From the NCBI GenBank assembly GCA_019136655.1, contig JAGVTU010000026.1, forward strand, positions 26,799-90,798: a stretch of DNA of 64,000 nucleotides, given 5' to 3'. The notes under the pieces are model-generated. The model did no database searches, was not told the DNA's origin, and saw nothing but the letters and a program-made list of their open reading frames with translations. Shown here piece after piece: positions 49,062 to 57,733 of this stretch (positions are counted from its first letter, which is position 1; every line of letters begins with the position of its first letter). The translations under genes were made by a program, and so were the position numbers. The stretch comes from Bacteroidota bacterium (lineage in GTDB: Bacteria > Bacteroidota > Bacteroidia > AKYH767-A > OLB10).

Positions 49062-49586
49062 ATGAAACAAATGGACCTGAAAGCTTTTCGCATCAAGGCG
49101 GGAAGAAACAAAAAGAAATATACTACTTTTCTCAAAGGACTGCATAGCCGCAAGGTAAAACAACTTAATGCCAAGGCAAAAAAGTTAAATGATATTGCAT
49201 TTAAAAAAATTGACTGCCTAGCCTGCGGCAACTGTTGCAAAACCATGACGCCTACATGGCAACCTGCCGACATCAAAAGAGTAGCATCACACCTTAAAAT
49301 GACTGTTCAGCAGTTTAAAGACAAATGGCTTTACAAAGATGAATCAGGCGACTGGCTGAACACTAAAACGCCATGCCAGTTTTTGCAGAAAGACAATAAG
49401 TGCAGCATTTATGAAATACGTCCTAAAGACTGCAGTGGTTTTCCTCACATTCATCATACTGACTTTTTAGTAGGTCGTGAAATAAATATTCCCAACATGA
49501 CGAGCTGCCCCATCACCTACGAAGTTGTGGAACGAATGTATAAACTCGTTGTAGAAAAAGATCAGTCGGCACTCGACAGCAAATAA
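49062..49586 (+). CDS. YkgJ-type cysteine-cluster protein
   Basis: A 174-residue protein with the CxxCxxCC cluster at residues 52-59 (CLACGNCC) and further cysteines in TPCQFLQKDNKCSIYEIRPKDC. This is the zinc- or iron-binding signature of the YkgJ/CxxCxxCC family, whose biochemical role is unsettled. The first 50 residues are Lys-rich and helical. Met4 (49071) is an equally possible start. It converges on the GH92 gene. Confidence 0.9.
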   Translation: MKQMDLKAFRIKAGRNKKKYTTFLKGLHSRKVKQLNAKAKKLNDIAFKKIDCLACGNCCKTMTPTWQPADIKRVASHLKMTVQQFKDKWLYKDESGDWLNTKTPCQFLQKDNKCSIYEIRPKDCSGFPHIHHTDFLVGREINIPNMTSCPITYEVVERMYKLVVEKDQSALDSK

Positions 49587-49593
49587 AAATTTT

Positions 49594-52485
49594 TCACTCT
49601 GCTTCTACTTCATCCACAAAGATGAAAGCTTCGCCACCATCGGCATAACCCTGATGCCACTCAGGCAGTTTGCCTGCACTTGTTGCAACAACCTTGATGT
49701 AGCGAACCGTAACATGATCTATTTCAAGAATGAAATTTCTGATTTGAACGGTATAATCATTCTGAGGTAAAGTATTCTCAACAGTACCTGCAAGTGTAAA
49801 TTCTTTTCCGTCAACAGAAGTGTAATAGTCAACACGCAATGGCATCAGTATCCATGAGCGCGTGTCCTGAAGATAGGTGGACGACAGATGTGTAATTTCA
49901 GTTTTCTGTGCCATGTCAATAATACATTCAAAGTTTTGCGACTGATAACCGTGCCATCTGCCTTTGCGCCAGTTTTCGCTGCCATGCAATCCGTCAATCA
50001 GTCCTTCGGCACCGCCTGCATTATACTGCGGATTAAACTTTCCTTTCAGCGTAACCTTCCACTTTGGATGTGGCATTTTAAAAAATTCTGCTCTTATCCA
50101 TTTGCTCTCTCTGCCTGAAGTGTCTGTTGCATACGTGTTGATGACAGATGACTGAGTGATATAAAAAGGTTTCTCATAATTCAGTTTTGCCGGACGCTCA
50201 AAAGGACCTTGCAACATGTAGGTAATCGCTCTGTCGGGTTGCAGTGATTTTATTTTTACTTTCATCGAATCCTTAAACATCAATGACGCTGCTTCCACCA
50301 GTGGCACACGAATAAAATTGTCGTGATAAAAAATACTGTCTGAAATATCTTTGTGTTTGATTACAGGCATTACACTGTCGGCTTCGAGAATGAGTCCGTC
50401 AAGTTCTTTAAACCCTTCGTGGCGGAATGTGAATGACTGACGGTAAGGAATGTTTTTAACTTTTTTCAGCTTGAGATAATTTGTCCTTGGCGTTTGATTC
50501 TTTGTAATAATTGAAAATGTTTTTCCTGCAGTGGCAATTTCAATGGTATCAAACTGTGGAGAGGTTAAATCATATACATTACTTCCCGGACATACCTGAT
50601 AAAGTCCCATGGCACTCATCACATACCAAGCACTCATTTGTCCGCAGTCTTCATTACCAATCAAACCATCAGGGCTGTTTTTATAAAAACTGTTGATGAT
50701 ACGGTTTACCATCTTCTCTGTCTTTCCGGGTTTATCCACGTAGTTGTAAAGATAAGCTATGTGATGGCTGGGCTCATTGCCGTGTGCATACTGACCAATC
50801 AATCCTGTAATATCCGATTGTTGTCTTCCTGTAGTTTTTGAAGTTGCAGTAAACAACTGATCGAGTTTTTTCTCGAAAGCTGCTTTGCTGCCGTAATAGC
50901 TGATCAGTCCATCCACATCCTGCGGCACAAAAAAATTATACTGCCATGCATTGGCTTCCGTGTAATTGTTATTCACTTCGTAAGGGTCAAAAGGTTTCTG
51001 CCAGCCTCCATTGCTGCGTGGTCTGATAAAACCTGTTACAGGGTCGAACAGATTTTTCCATGACTGTGCACGTTCAGCATAACGCTCATACTCTTCAGCT
51101 TTTCCCAACTGTTTGGCCATTTGCGCAATGCACCAGTCGTCATAAGCATACTCCAGTGTTTTGGAAACTGATTCATGTTCGTCTTCCGCCTCTAAAAATC
51201 CTTTGCTGATGTAGGCACCCAGTCCATAGCGGTCAGCAGCTTCGGCACTTTTTACACATGCTTCAAAAGCTTTTTCGTAATCAAAACCTTTTATTCCTTT
51301 CATCATGGCATCGGCAATCACGCTTACGGCATGATAGCCAATCATACATTCTGTTTCGTTGGATGAAAGCTCCCAAACAGGCAACAATCCTCCCTGCTCA
51401 TATTGCAAAATAAAAGTGCGGATAAAATCAACTGTTCTTTTTTCGTCAATAATCGTCATCAGCGGATGCCATGCACGAAACGTATCCCAGAGTGAAAAAA
51501 CAGTATAATAGTCATGATCTGTTTGATGTATCATCAGGTCGCGGCCACGGTAACGTCCGTCCACATCATTATAAATATTGGGTTGCAACATACAGTGATA
51601 AAGTGCAGTGTAAAAAACTGTGAGCTTGTCGGTATCGGATGATTTTACTTTTATTTTCGACAACTCCTGATTCCACAACTCCTGTGCTTCTGCTTTAATG
51701 TTTTCAAAATTCCAGTCAGGATTTTCCATCATCATATTGCGGTCTGCTCCATCGCTGTCAACTGCCGACAGTGCAGTCTTCACCAGAATTTTTTCTCCTT
51801 CGTTTACATCAAAACAAAAAACAGCTTTTCTGTCTTCTAAAAGTTTAGAGCGTTTATATGGTTTTGAAAAAGTGATGGTGGCGTAAAGCATTTGTTCTTT
51901 AGCCCAACCCTTGCTTTGGCGAAATACAGAAACTCCGGAATTGTCTGTGAGTCGTATATAAGATTCTGTACGCTGGTCGCGATGATCCAGGTCGAGGTAA
52001 ACAAACACTTCGCCCTGCTTATGGAAAGTGTATTGATGCATACCTGTGCGGGCAGTTGCCGTCAGTTCCACATCAATGTTGTCGTCAGTCAGGTTTACAA
52101 AATAATAACCCGGTGAAGCTTTCTCATGCTCGTGGCTGAACTTAATTTTAGGTTGCGAAGCATTCAGGTCAGGCTCGTTGTTGAGAGGTAACAGTAAAAT
52201 ATCACCATAATCGCTCACTCCCGTTCCGCTCAGATGGGTATGCGAAAAACCATACAACACACTATCGGAATAATGATATCCGCTACATCCATCCCAACTT
52301 CCGTCAATACGGGTGTCGGGGCTCAGTTGCACCATACCAAAAGGCACTGCTGCTCCGGGAAATGTATGACCATGACATCCTGTTCCGATAAAAGGATTTA
52401 CGTACTGAGTAAAATTTTGTGCATACGATATTTGAATAAGAAAAAGAAATGCAGTAATGAGTGTCAGTCTTTCAAATAGTTTCAT
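49594..52485 (-). CDS. GH92 family glycoside hydrolase (alpha-mannosidase type)
   Basis: A 963-residue secreted enzyme with a signal peptide (about 1-22, ending SYAQ). The N-terminal beta-sandwich starts with VNPFIGTGCHGHTFPGAAVPFGMVQLSPDTR. The (alpha/alpha)6 domain follows, including FSLWDTFRAWHPLMT, GNEPSHHIAYLYNY, and GNEDCGQMSAWYVMSAMG, which carries the catalytic acid/base region of the family. A C-terminal F5/8-type carbohydrate-binding region (about 815-960) is suggested by GLIDGLHGSENWRKGRWHGY. GH92 enzymes are calcium-dependent exo-alpha-mannosidases. Its start codon overlaps the stop of the pseudouridine synthase gene by 4 nt. Confidence 0.95.
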   Translation of the reverse strand: MKLFERLTLITAFLFLIQISYAQNFTQYVNPFIGTGCHGHTFPGAAVPFGMVQLSPDTRIDGSWDGCSGYHYSDSVLYGFSHTHLSGTGVSDYGDILLLPLNNEPDLNASQPKIKFSHEHEKASPGYYFVNLTDDNIDVELTATARTGMHQYTFHKQGEVFVYLDLDHRDQRTESYIRLTDNSGVSVFRQSKGWAKEQMLYATITFSKPYKRSKLLEDRKAVFCFDVNEGEKILVKTALSAVDSDGADRNMMMENPDWNFENIKAEAQELWNQELSKIKVKSSDTDKLTVFYTALYHCMLQPNIYNDVDGRYRGRDLMIHQTDHDYYTVFSLWDTFRAWHPLMTIIDEKRTVDFIRTFILQYEQGGLLPVWELSSNETECMIGYHAVSVIADAMMKGIKGFDYEKAFEACVKSAEAADRYGLGAYISKGFLEAEDEHESVSKTLEYAYDDWCIAQMAKQLGKAEEYERYAERAQSWKNLFDPVTGFIRPRSNGGWQKPFDPYEVNNNYTEANAWQYNFFVPQDVDGLISYYGSKAAFEKKLDQLFTATSKTTGRQQSDITGLIGQYAHGNEPSHHIAYLYNYVDKPGKTEKMVNRIINSFYKNSPDGLIGNEDCGQMSAWYVMSAMGLYQVCPGSNVYDLTSPQFDTIEIATAGKTFSIITKNQTPRTNYLKLKKVKNIPYRQSFTFRHEGFKELDGLILEADSVMPVIKHKDISDSIFYHDNFIRVPLVEAASLMFKDSMKVKIKSLQPDRAITYMLQGPFERPAKLNYEKPFYITQSSVINTYATDTSGRESKWIRAEFFKMPHPKWKVTLKGKFNPQYNAGGAEGLIDGLHGSENWRKGRWHGYQSQNFECIIDMAQKTEITHLSSTYLQDTRSWILMPLRVDYYTSVDGKEFTLAGTVENTLPQNDYTVQIRNFILEIDHVTVRYIKVVATSAGKLPEWHQGYADGGEAFIFVDEVEAE

Positions 52486-53075
52486 GATACAGGTAAATTT
52501 AACTGTGTGTAGATTTCAGATTTCGACATTGCTCTTAATTCGCCTTCTGCAAAATTAGTGATAGAAATATTTTCGATGGCCGTACGGATGAGCCTCAGTG
52601 TGGGAATGCCCACAGCAGCAGTCATCCTGCGCACCTGTCGGTTTTTTCCCTCTGTAAGCACCAGTTCAATCCAGGATGTGGGAATATTTTTCCGGAAACG
52701 TACAGGAGGTATTCTCTCAGGGAAATGTACATCCTCTAAAATCCGTACACTGTGTGGCGGCAATGTTTTGTAGGCTTTGCCTTCAACAGAAATCTGTACG
52801 CCCTGCTTCAGCAGATTGATATGCACCTGCGTAGCCTGCCCATCAACCTGAACGGCATATACGCGCTTATGTCTGAACTGTGGTGTTGTAAGTCGGTGTT
52901 TCAGAAAATTGTCGTTGGTAAGAATTAAAAGACCTTCACTGTCCACATCGAGCCTGCCTACAGGATATACTTCCTTAGGCACATTAATCAGATGTAATAA
53001 CCCTTTATGCTTCCCTTCGTCCGTAAATTTTGACAGGTAGCCGTAAGGTTTATACAAAACATAATATAAATTCAC
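52482..53075 (-). CDS. RsuA/RluE-type rRNA pseudouridine synthase
   Basis: A 197-residue pseudouridine synthase without an S4 domain. The catalytic motif GRLDVDSEGLLILTND contains nucleophile Asp43. EGKNRQVRRMTAAVG is the second family signature. The compact form resembles RluE, which modifies U2457 of E. coli 23S rRNA, but target choice cannot be read from sequence alone. It overlaps the downstream GH92 gene start by 4 nt, an apparently accidental but translationally coupled pairing. Confidence 0.92.
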   Translation of the reverse strand: MNLYYVLYKPYGYLSKFTDEGKHKGLLHLINVPKEVYPVGRLDVDSEGLLILTNDNFLKHRLTTPQFRHKRVYAVQVDGQATQVHINLLKQGVQISVEGKAYKTLPPHSVRILEDVHFPERIPPVRFRKNIPTSWIELVLTEGKNRQVRRMTAAVGIPTLRLIRTAIENISITNFAEGELRAMSKSEIYTQLNLPVS

Positions 53076-53116
53076 CGGTGAAAGATAGATTAATTTTTTT
53101 TAAGAGAATTATCTTT

Positions 53117-53124
53117 TAAATTTG
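53117..53124 (+). promoter_or_regulatory. Candidate -7 promoter element of the metH transcript
   Basis: TAAATTTG matches TAnnTTTG, with TTTT exactly 19 nt upstream (53094-53097) at the -33 position. Transcription would begin about 45 nt before the riboswitch. Confidence 0.5.
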
Positions 53125-53173
53125 CACCGCCTTAATAATTCAGGCTTACGTTCTTAAAAAAAATTCTTCGATA

Positions 53174-53293
53174 GCTTATCCAGAAAGGCTGAGGGACAGT
53201 GCCCGATGAAGCCTTGGCAACCGTTCCGCTTTCAGCGGAAAATGGTGCCAATTCACTTCTCTGTTTATTAAAAATATCAGAGAGAAGATGAGC
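53174..53293 (+). promoter_or_regulatory. SAM-I (S-box) riboswitch aptamer upstream of metH
   Basis: The sequence follows the S-box core: CTTATCCAGAAAGGCTGAGG, then GGGACAGTGCCCGATGAAGC and CTTGGCAACC, then GGTGCCAATTC, closing with GATGAGC. P1 pairs GCTTATC (53174-53180) with GATGAGC (53287-53293, one G-U). P3 pairs TTCCGCT with AGCGGAA. P4 pairs CTTCTCTG with CAGAGAGAAG. SAM binding stabilises P1. It controls methionine-synthase expression through the terminator at 53321. Confidence 0.95.
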
Positions 53294-53320
53294 CGGAATC
53301 AGATTAAAAATAAAACATCT

Positions 53321-53356
53321 AAATCTCTTTCGGCTTTTCGGAAGAGATTTTTTTTT
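53321..53356 (+). terminator. Riboswitch-controlled terminator of metH
   Basis: AAATCTCTT (53321-53329) and AAGAGATTT (53342-53350) form the stem, followed by a run of T to 53356. The alternative antiterminator pairs AGCCGGAA (53291-53298, overlapping the P1 3' strand) with TTTCGGCT (53328-53335), so SAM-stabilised P1 should favour termination. Confidence 0.88.
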
Positions 53357-53423
53357 GAACCCATGCAGGAAATTGTTGATGCAAAAACATTTCGAAACAA
53401 AGATTAAAATATCATCAGAGCAA

Positions 53424-56400
53424 ATGACGATCAGAGAGCAATTAGGAAAATGCATTTTAGTGATTGATGGTGCTATGGGCACCATGATACAACAGCATAA
53501 ATTAGGCGAAGAAGATTATCGCGGCAGCCGTTTTAAAGACTGGAAACATGATGTAAAAGGCAACAACGATTTGCTTTGTCTTACTCAACCTGAAATTATC
53601 AAATCCATCCATCTGGAATATCTGAATGCCGGAGCTGATATTATTGAAACCAACACTTTCAATGCACAACGAATTTCCTTAGCTGATTATCACATGCAGG
53701 AGCTGGCTTATGAAATCAATTTGCATGCAGCACAAATTGCCAAAAGTGCAGTGAAGGTTTCAGCAAAAACAGCGTATGTTGCAGGAGCAATAGGCCCCAC
53801 CAACCGCACGCTGAGTCTTTCACCCGATGTAAACAATCCCGGTTACAGTGCAGTAACGTTTGACGAAGTGCGCGATGCTTATAAGGAACAAGTCAGCGGA
53901 CTGATTGACGGTGGTGCTGATTTGTTGCTGATAGAAACCATTTTCGATACGCTGAATGCTAAGGCTGCACTGGTGGCCATACAGGAAGTGTTTGAAGAAA
54001 AAAATACAGAGTTGCCCATCATGATTTCAGGAACCATTACCGATGCCAGTGGCCGCACGCTGAGCGGACAAACGGTGGAGGCATTTCTGAACTCTGTGGC
54101 ACATGTTCCATTGCTGAGCATAGGATTAAACTGTGCGCTCGGTGCAAAAGAAATGCGCCCTTATCTCGAAGAGCTGAGCCGCAAAGCACCATTTTTTATT
54201 TCGGCTTATCCCAATGCCGGACTACCCAATCAGTTTGGCGAGTATGATGAAACACCTGAACAGATGTGTCATCAGATGGATGACTTTATGGAAAGTGGTT
54301 TTGTAAATATTGTTGGCGGATGCTGCGGTACCACTCCCGATCATATCAAACATATTGCAGCACATGCAAAAAAATTCAAGCCGAGAGAAATTCCTGAAAC
54401 AGAACCTTACCTTCGACTGAGCGGACTGGAAGCTGTGACCTTACGGCCTGATTCAAATTTTATGAATGTAGGTGAGCGTACCAATGTTACAGGGTCGAAA
54501 AAATTTCTCAGGCTGATTAAAGAAAACAAATATGATGAAGCACTGAGTGTAGCACGCGAACAGGTTGAAGGAGGTGCACAGGCTATTGACATCAACATGG
54601 ACGAAGGGATGCTGGATGCACTGGAAGCAATGACTACTTTTTTAAATCTCATTGCATCGGAGCCTGATATTTCAAAAGTGCCGGTGATGTTAGACTCTTC
54701 CAAGTTTCATGTACTCGAAGCAGGACTTAAACATCTGCAAGGGAAAGGTATTGTAAACTCCATTTCGCTTAAAGGTGGCGAAGAAGAATTTATCCGCGAA
54801 GCACGTACCGTAAAAAAATACGGTGCTGCTGTTATCGTCATGTTGTTTGATGAGCAGGGGCAGGCTGATACCACACCGCGAAGAATAGAAATTGCAAAAC
54901 GGGCTTACGACATTCTTGTCAATAAAGTACATTTTACACCTCAGGATATCATCTTCGACCCGAATATATTTCCGATTGCTACAGGTCTGGAAGAACACCG
55001 GAAAAATGCAGTCAGTTATTTTGAAGCTACAAAATGGATTAAAGAAAATCTTCCGCTTGCAAAAGTTTCAGGCGGACTGAGTAATGTATCTTTTTCTTTC
55101 CGCGGAAATGATCATGTAAGAGAAGCTATACATGCAGCTTTTCTCTATCATGGCATTCATGCAGGCATGGATATGGGAATTGTAAACCCATCACAGCTGA
55201 TTGTGTATGATGAAATAGAAAAAGAGTTGCTTAAAAAAGTAGAAGATGTGTTGCTTGACCGAACTGATGATGCAACAGAGCAATTGGTTGACTTTGCTGA
55301 AGCATTTAAAGGAAAAGGGAAAGAAAAAACTGAAAGCGAAGAAGAGTGGAGAAAACAACCGCTGCAGGATCGTATCACACATTCGCTGGTAAAAGGAATT
55401 ACCGACTACATTGAGCAGGATACGGAAGAAGCACGACAGCAGTATGACAAAGCACTTGAAGTGATTGAAGGGCCACTGATGGTGGGCATGAGTGTGGTGG
55501 GAGATTTGTTTGGATCGGGGAAAATGTTTTTGCCACAGGTGGTAAAGAGTGCACGTGTAATGAAAAAAGCAGTTGCCTATCTCACACCATACATTGAAGC
55601 CGAAAAAACCAAAGGTCAGTCGAAAGGAAAAATTGTGCTGGCAACGGTAAAAGGTGATGTGCACGACATCGGAAAAAGTATTGTAGGTGTGGTGTTGGCC
55701 TGCAACAATTACGAAATAGTGGACCTTGGTGTGATGGTTCCCAGTGAAAAAATTCTTGCAACAGCACGCGAACAACATGCCGATATGATTGGCGTAAGCG
55801 GACTGATAACACCATCGCTGGATGAAATGGTGCATGTGGCTAAAGAGATGGAGCGCGAAAAGTTTACAATTCCTTTGCTCATTGGCGGAGCCACTACCAG
55901 CAAAGTGCATACTGCCGTAAAGATTGAACCGCATTACTCAGGCACGGTGGTGTATGTGAATGATGCTTCGCGAAGTGTACCTGTGGTAAGTAATTTACTT
56001 TCAGAAGAGCTGAAAGAAAATTTTGTTGCAGAAATAAAAGCAGAGAACGAAAGAACACGCACTTATTTTAAAGCTGACAGAGCTAAAGGAAACTATCTTA
56101 CGCTTGATAAAGCAAGAGCCAACCGTTTTGAAGCATCAGAGCAACCGTCAACAGTTCCGAATATTCGGGATAAAAAATATGTTGCCGGTTATCTTCAGAG
56201 TGATGATGCTAAACGCAACGGAGCATTTGCGATTGATGGCAACAAAGGAATCGGCTGGTTGCATTATTCGTTAGAAGAAATTGCCCCTTACATTGACTGG
56301 ACACCTTTTTTTGTGGCATGGGAGATGAAAGGCAGCTATCCGAAAATTTTTGACAACAAGGAAAGAGGCGCAGAAGCAAAAAAACTTTTTGACGAAGCGC

Positions 56401-57569
56401 AGGACATGCTTCAGAAAATCATCAAAGAAAAATGGCTTACTGCAAAAGCTGTCATAGGCATTTTTCCTGCTGCAGCCCATCAGGACGACATCAACCTGTA
56501 TGATGATCAAGGAAACAAAACACATACGTTTTTTACCATTCGTCAGCAGTCGCAAAAAGCCGAAGGACAAAAAAATGCTGCGTTGGCAGATTTCATTTGT
56601 CCTCACCCCCAACCCCTCTCCAAAGGAGAGGGGAGCAATGCCGACTCTCAAATTTATCCGGGTTATCTAACAGGCGACAGTAAAATTATAAAGCAAACTC
56701 TGAATTTCGCAAAAGAAAACAGGAAGAATCAAACTGAAGCTGAGTGTAAACTTTGGGAGGAATTGCGTAACAAAAAAAATGGTTACAAATTCAGAAGACA
56801 ACACCCTATTGATAAATTTATTGCTGATTTTGTTTGTATTGAACAGAGGTTGATTATAGAAATTGACGGAGAGATTCATTTAAGTCAAAAAGAATATGAT
56901 GCAGAAAGAACCTATATTCTCAATGCAATAGGATACAAAGTTGTGCGATTTACCAATGATGAGGTATTAAAAAACATTTCATTCGTTTTAGATAAAATTG
57001 ACTTTGAACTAAAAAATTCTTCTCCCCTTTCTGGCAAAGAAAAGTTGAACGTGAGTTCAGATTATCTCGGTCTCTTTGCTCTTTCTACCGGTTTTGGTAT
57101 TGAAGAAAAAGTAAAAGAGTTTCAGCAAACACATGACGACTATTCTGTGATTATGCTCAAGGCACTTGCCGACCGACTGGCAGAGGCTTTTGCAGAGTTG
57201 CTGCATAAACGTGTACGAAAAGAATTCTGGGGCTATGACACCGATGAGAATTTAAGCAATGACGAACTGATAAAAGAAAAGTATCATGGCATTCGTCCTG
57301 CACCGGGCTATCCTGCACAGCCTGACCACACCGAAAAATTTACGCTGTGGGAAATATTAGACGTAGAAAAAAACACAGGCATACAACTTACCGAACATCT
57401 GGCAATGTATCCTACTGCTGCTGTGAGCGGTTTGTATTTTGCTCATCCTGATTCGTATTATTTTGCAGTAGGAAAAATTCAACGCGATCAGGTAGAAGAT
57501 TATGCACGCAGAAAAAATATGAGTGTGGAAGATGTTGAGAGATGGCTTGGAAGTATATTGGCGTATTGA
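53424..57569 (+). CDS. metH: Cobalamin-dependent methionine synthase with in-frame DUF559 insertion
   Basis: A 1,381-residue MetH from the ATG at 53424 ([20 protein letters not shown]). An in-frame upstream start at 53355 would sit in the terminator. The order is: homocysteine-binding domain with zinc ligands Cys237, Cys300 and Cys301; pterin-binding domain (about 335-620); cobalamin domain with DVHDIGK and cobalt ligand His747; and the AdoMet-binding activation domain with RPAPGYPA near the end. Residues about 1059-1211 are foreign: they interrupt the activation domain between LADFI and SDYLGLF and hold a DUF559 nuclease-like domain. Removing them leaves about 1,229 residues, the E. coli MetH length. 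Catalytic residues are intact, so the enzyme may still work. Expression is under the SAM riboswitch. Confidence 0.96.
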   Translation: MTIREQLGKCILVIDGAMGTMIQQHKLGEEDYRGSRFKDWKHDVKGNNDLLCLTQPEIIKSIHLEYLNAGADIIETNTFNAQRISLADYHMQELAYEINLHAAQIAKSAVKVSAKTAYVAGAIGPTNRTLSLSPDVNNPGYSAVTFDEVRDAYKEQVSGLIDGGADLLLIETIFDTLNAKAALVAIQEVFEEKNTELPIMISGTITDASGRTLSGQTVEAFLNSVAHVPLLSIGLNCALGAKEMRPYLEELSRKAPFFISAYPNAGLPNQFGEYDETPEQMCHQMDDFMESGFVNIVGGCCGTTPDHIKHIAAHAKKFKPREIPETEPYLRLSGLEAVTLRPDSNFMNVGERTNVTGSKKFLRLIKENKYDEALSVAREQVEGGAQAIDINMDEGMLDALEAMTTFLNLIASEPDISKVPVMLDSSKFHVLEAGLKHLQGKGIVNSISLKGGEEEFIREARTVKKYGAAVIVMLFDEQGQADTTPRRIEIAKRAYDILVNKVHFTPQDIIFDPNIFPIATGLEEHRKNAVSYFEATKWIKENLPLAKVSGGLSNVSFSFRGNDHVREAIHAAFLYHGIHAGMDMGIVNPSQLIVYDEIEKELLKKVEDVLLDRTDDATEQLVDFAEAFKGKGKEKTESEEEWRKQPLQDRITHSLVKGITDYIEQDTEEARQQYDKALEVIEGPLMVGMSVVGDLFGSGKMFLPQVVKSARVMKKAVAYLTPYIEAEKTKGQSKGKIVLATVKGDVHDIGKSIVGVVLACNNYEIVDLGVMVPSEKILATAREQHADMIGVSGLITPSLDEMVHVAKEMEREKFTIPLLIGGATTSKVHTAVKIEPHYSGTVVYVNDASRSVPVVSNLLSEELKENFVAEIKAENERTRTYFKADRAKGNYLTLDKARANRFEASEQPSTVPNIRDKKYVAGYLQSDDAKRNGAFAIDGNKGIGWLHYSLEEIAPYIDWTPFFVAWEMKGSYPKIFDNKERGAEAKKLFDEAQDMLQKIIKEKWLTAKAVIGIFPAAAHQDDINLYDDQGNKTHTFFTIRQQSQKAEGQKNAALADFICPHPQPLSKGEGSNADSQIYPGYLTGDSKIIKQTLNFAKENRKNQTEAECKLWEELRNKKNGYKFRRQHPIDKFIADFVCIEQRLIIEIDGEIHLSQKEYDAERTYILNAIGYKVVRFTNDEVLKNISFVLDKIDFELKNSSPLSGKEKLNVSSDYLGLFALSTGFGIEEKVKEFQQTHDDYSVIMLKALADRLAEAFAELLHKRVRKEFWGYDTDENLSNDELIKEKYHGIRPAPGYPAQPDHTEKFTLWEILDVEKNTGIQLTEHLAMYPTAAVSGLYFAHPDSYYFAVGKIQRDQVEDYARRKNMSVEDVERWLGSILAY
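56601..57056 (+). mobile_element. In-frame REP-bounded DUF559 element inside metH
   Basis: An open segment that keeps the metH frame. Its left edge is a palindrome-containing repeat (56601-56633). Its right edge (57024-57056) matches the reverse complement of the left edge at 19 of 33 positions, ungapped by hand, with most differences being G-to-A. Between them lies a DUF559 domain: [27 protein letters not shown] with Asp1135, IEIDGEIH with Glu1146, Asp1148 and His1152, and a final [12 protein letters not shown] (metH numbering from 53424). DUF559 belongs to the Vsr/PD-(D/E)xK-like nucleases. There is no separate start codon or promoter, so it is made only as part of MetH unless the protein is cut. 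Confidence 0.8.
56613..56633. repeat. REP-like palindrome at the left end of the metH insert
   Basis: CCCCTCTCC, a 3-nt AAA loop and GGAGAGGGG form a perfect 9-bp hairpin. It is translated in metH as PQPLSKGEG; the opposite strand reads [11 protein letters not shown] recall such peptides recurring in Bacteroidota proteins, from memory rather than a search. Confidence 0.8.
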
Positions 57570-57596
57570 CAATTCGAACAATAGAATTTCAGAATT

Positions 57597-57636
57597 AAAC
57601 ACCCGGTAGGAATCTTCGATAACCTGCAGGGTGTTT
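57597..57636 (+). terminator. Hairpin after metH, possible terminator
   Basis: AAACACCC (57597-57604) pairs with GGGTGTTT (57629-57636), and GTAGG with CCTGC extends the stem after one mismatch. It lies 27 nt after the metH stop. The sequence after it is AT-rich but has no clean T-run, so termination is only likely. Confidence 0.55.
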
Positions 57637-57733
57637 CAATAACAATATTGTTACTAACATAATTGTTACTTTTTTTTGTGTTATGCATACACTGTGACTG
57701 ACGGATGCTATTTTTGACTGCTGGTTCAGCAGT

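Noticed and set aside
53355..53423. An upstream in-frame start for metH.
   Set aside because: It begins within the terminator T-run and adds residues not found in the family.
56598..57056. The metH insert as an intein (it begins with Cys).
   Set aside because: There is no Hint-domain block pattern and no His-Asn before a Cys/Ser/Thr at the right edge, and the segment is filled by DUF559.
56598..57056. The metH insert as a group I or II intron.
   Set aside because: It is open in frame throughout and too short, and it shows no intron core or domain V structure.
56587..57063. CAGATT occurs on both sides of the metH insert (56587-56592 and 57058-57063), like a target-site duplication.
   Set aside because: Precise removal between the copies would give LADYLGLF, about ten residues shorter than the normal loop of the family. 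Six bases also recur easily where both flanks encode an Asp plus an aromatic residue.
57637..57675. Near-direct repeats containing ATTGTTACT after metH.
   Set aside because: Short and AT-rich; no gene or known element attached.
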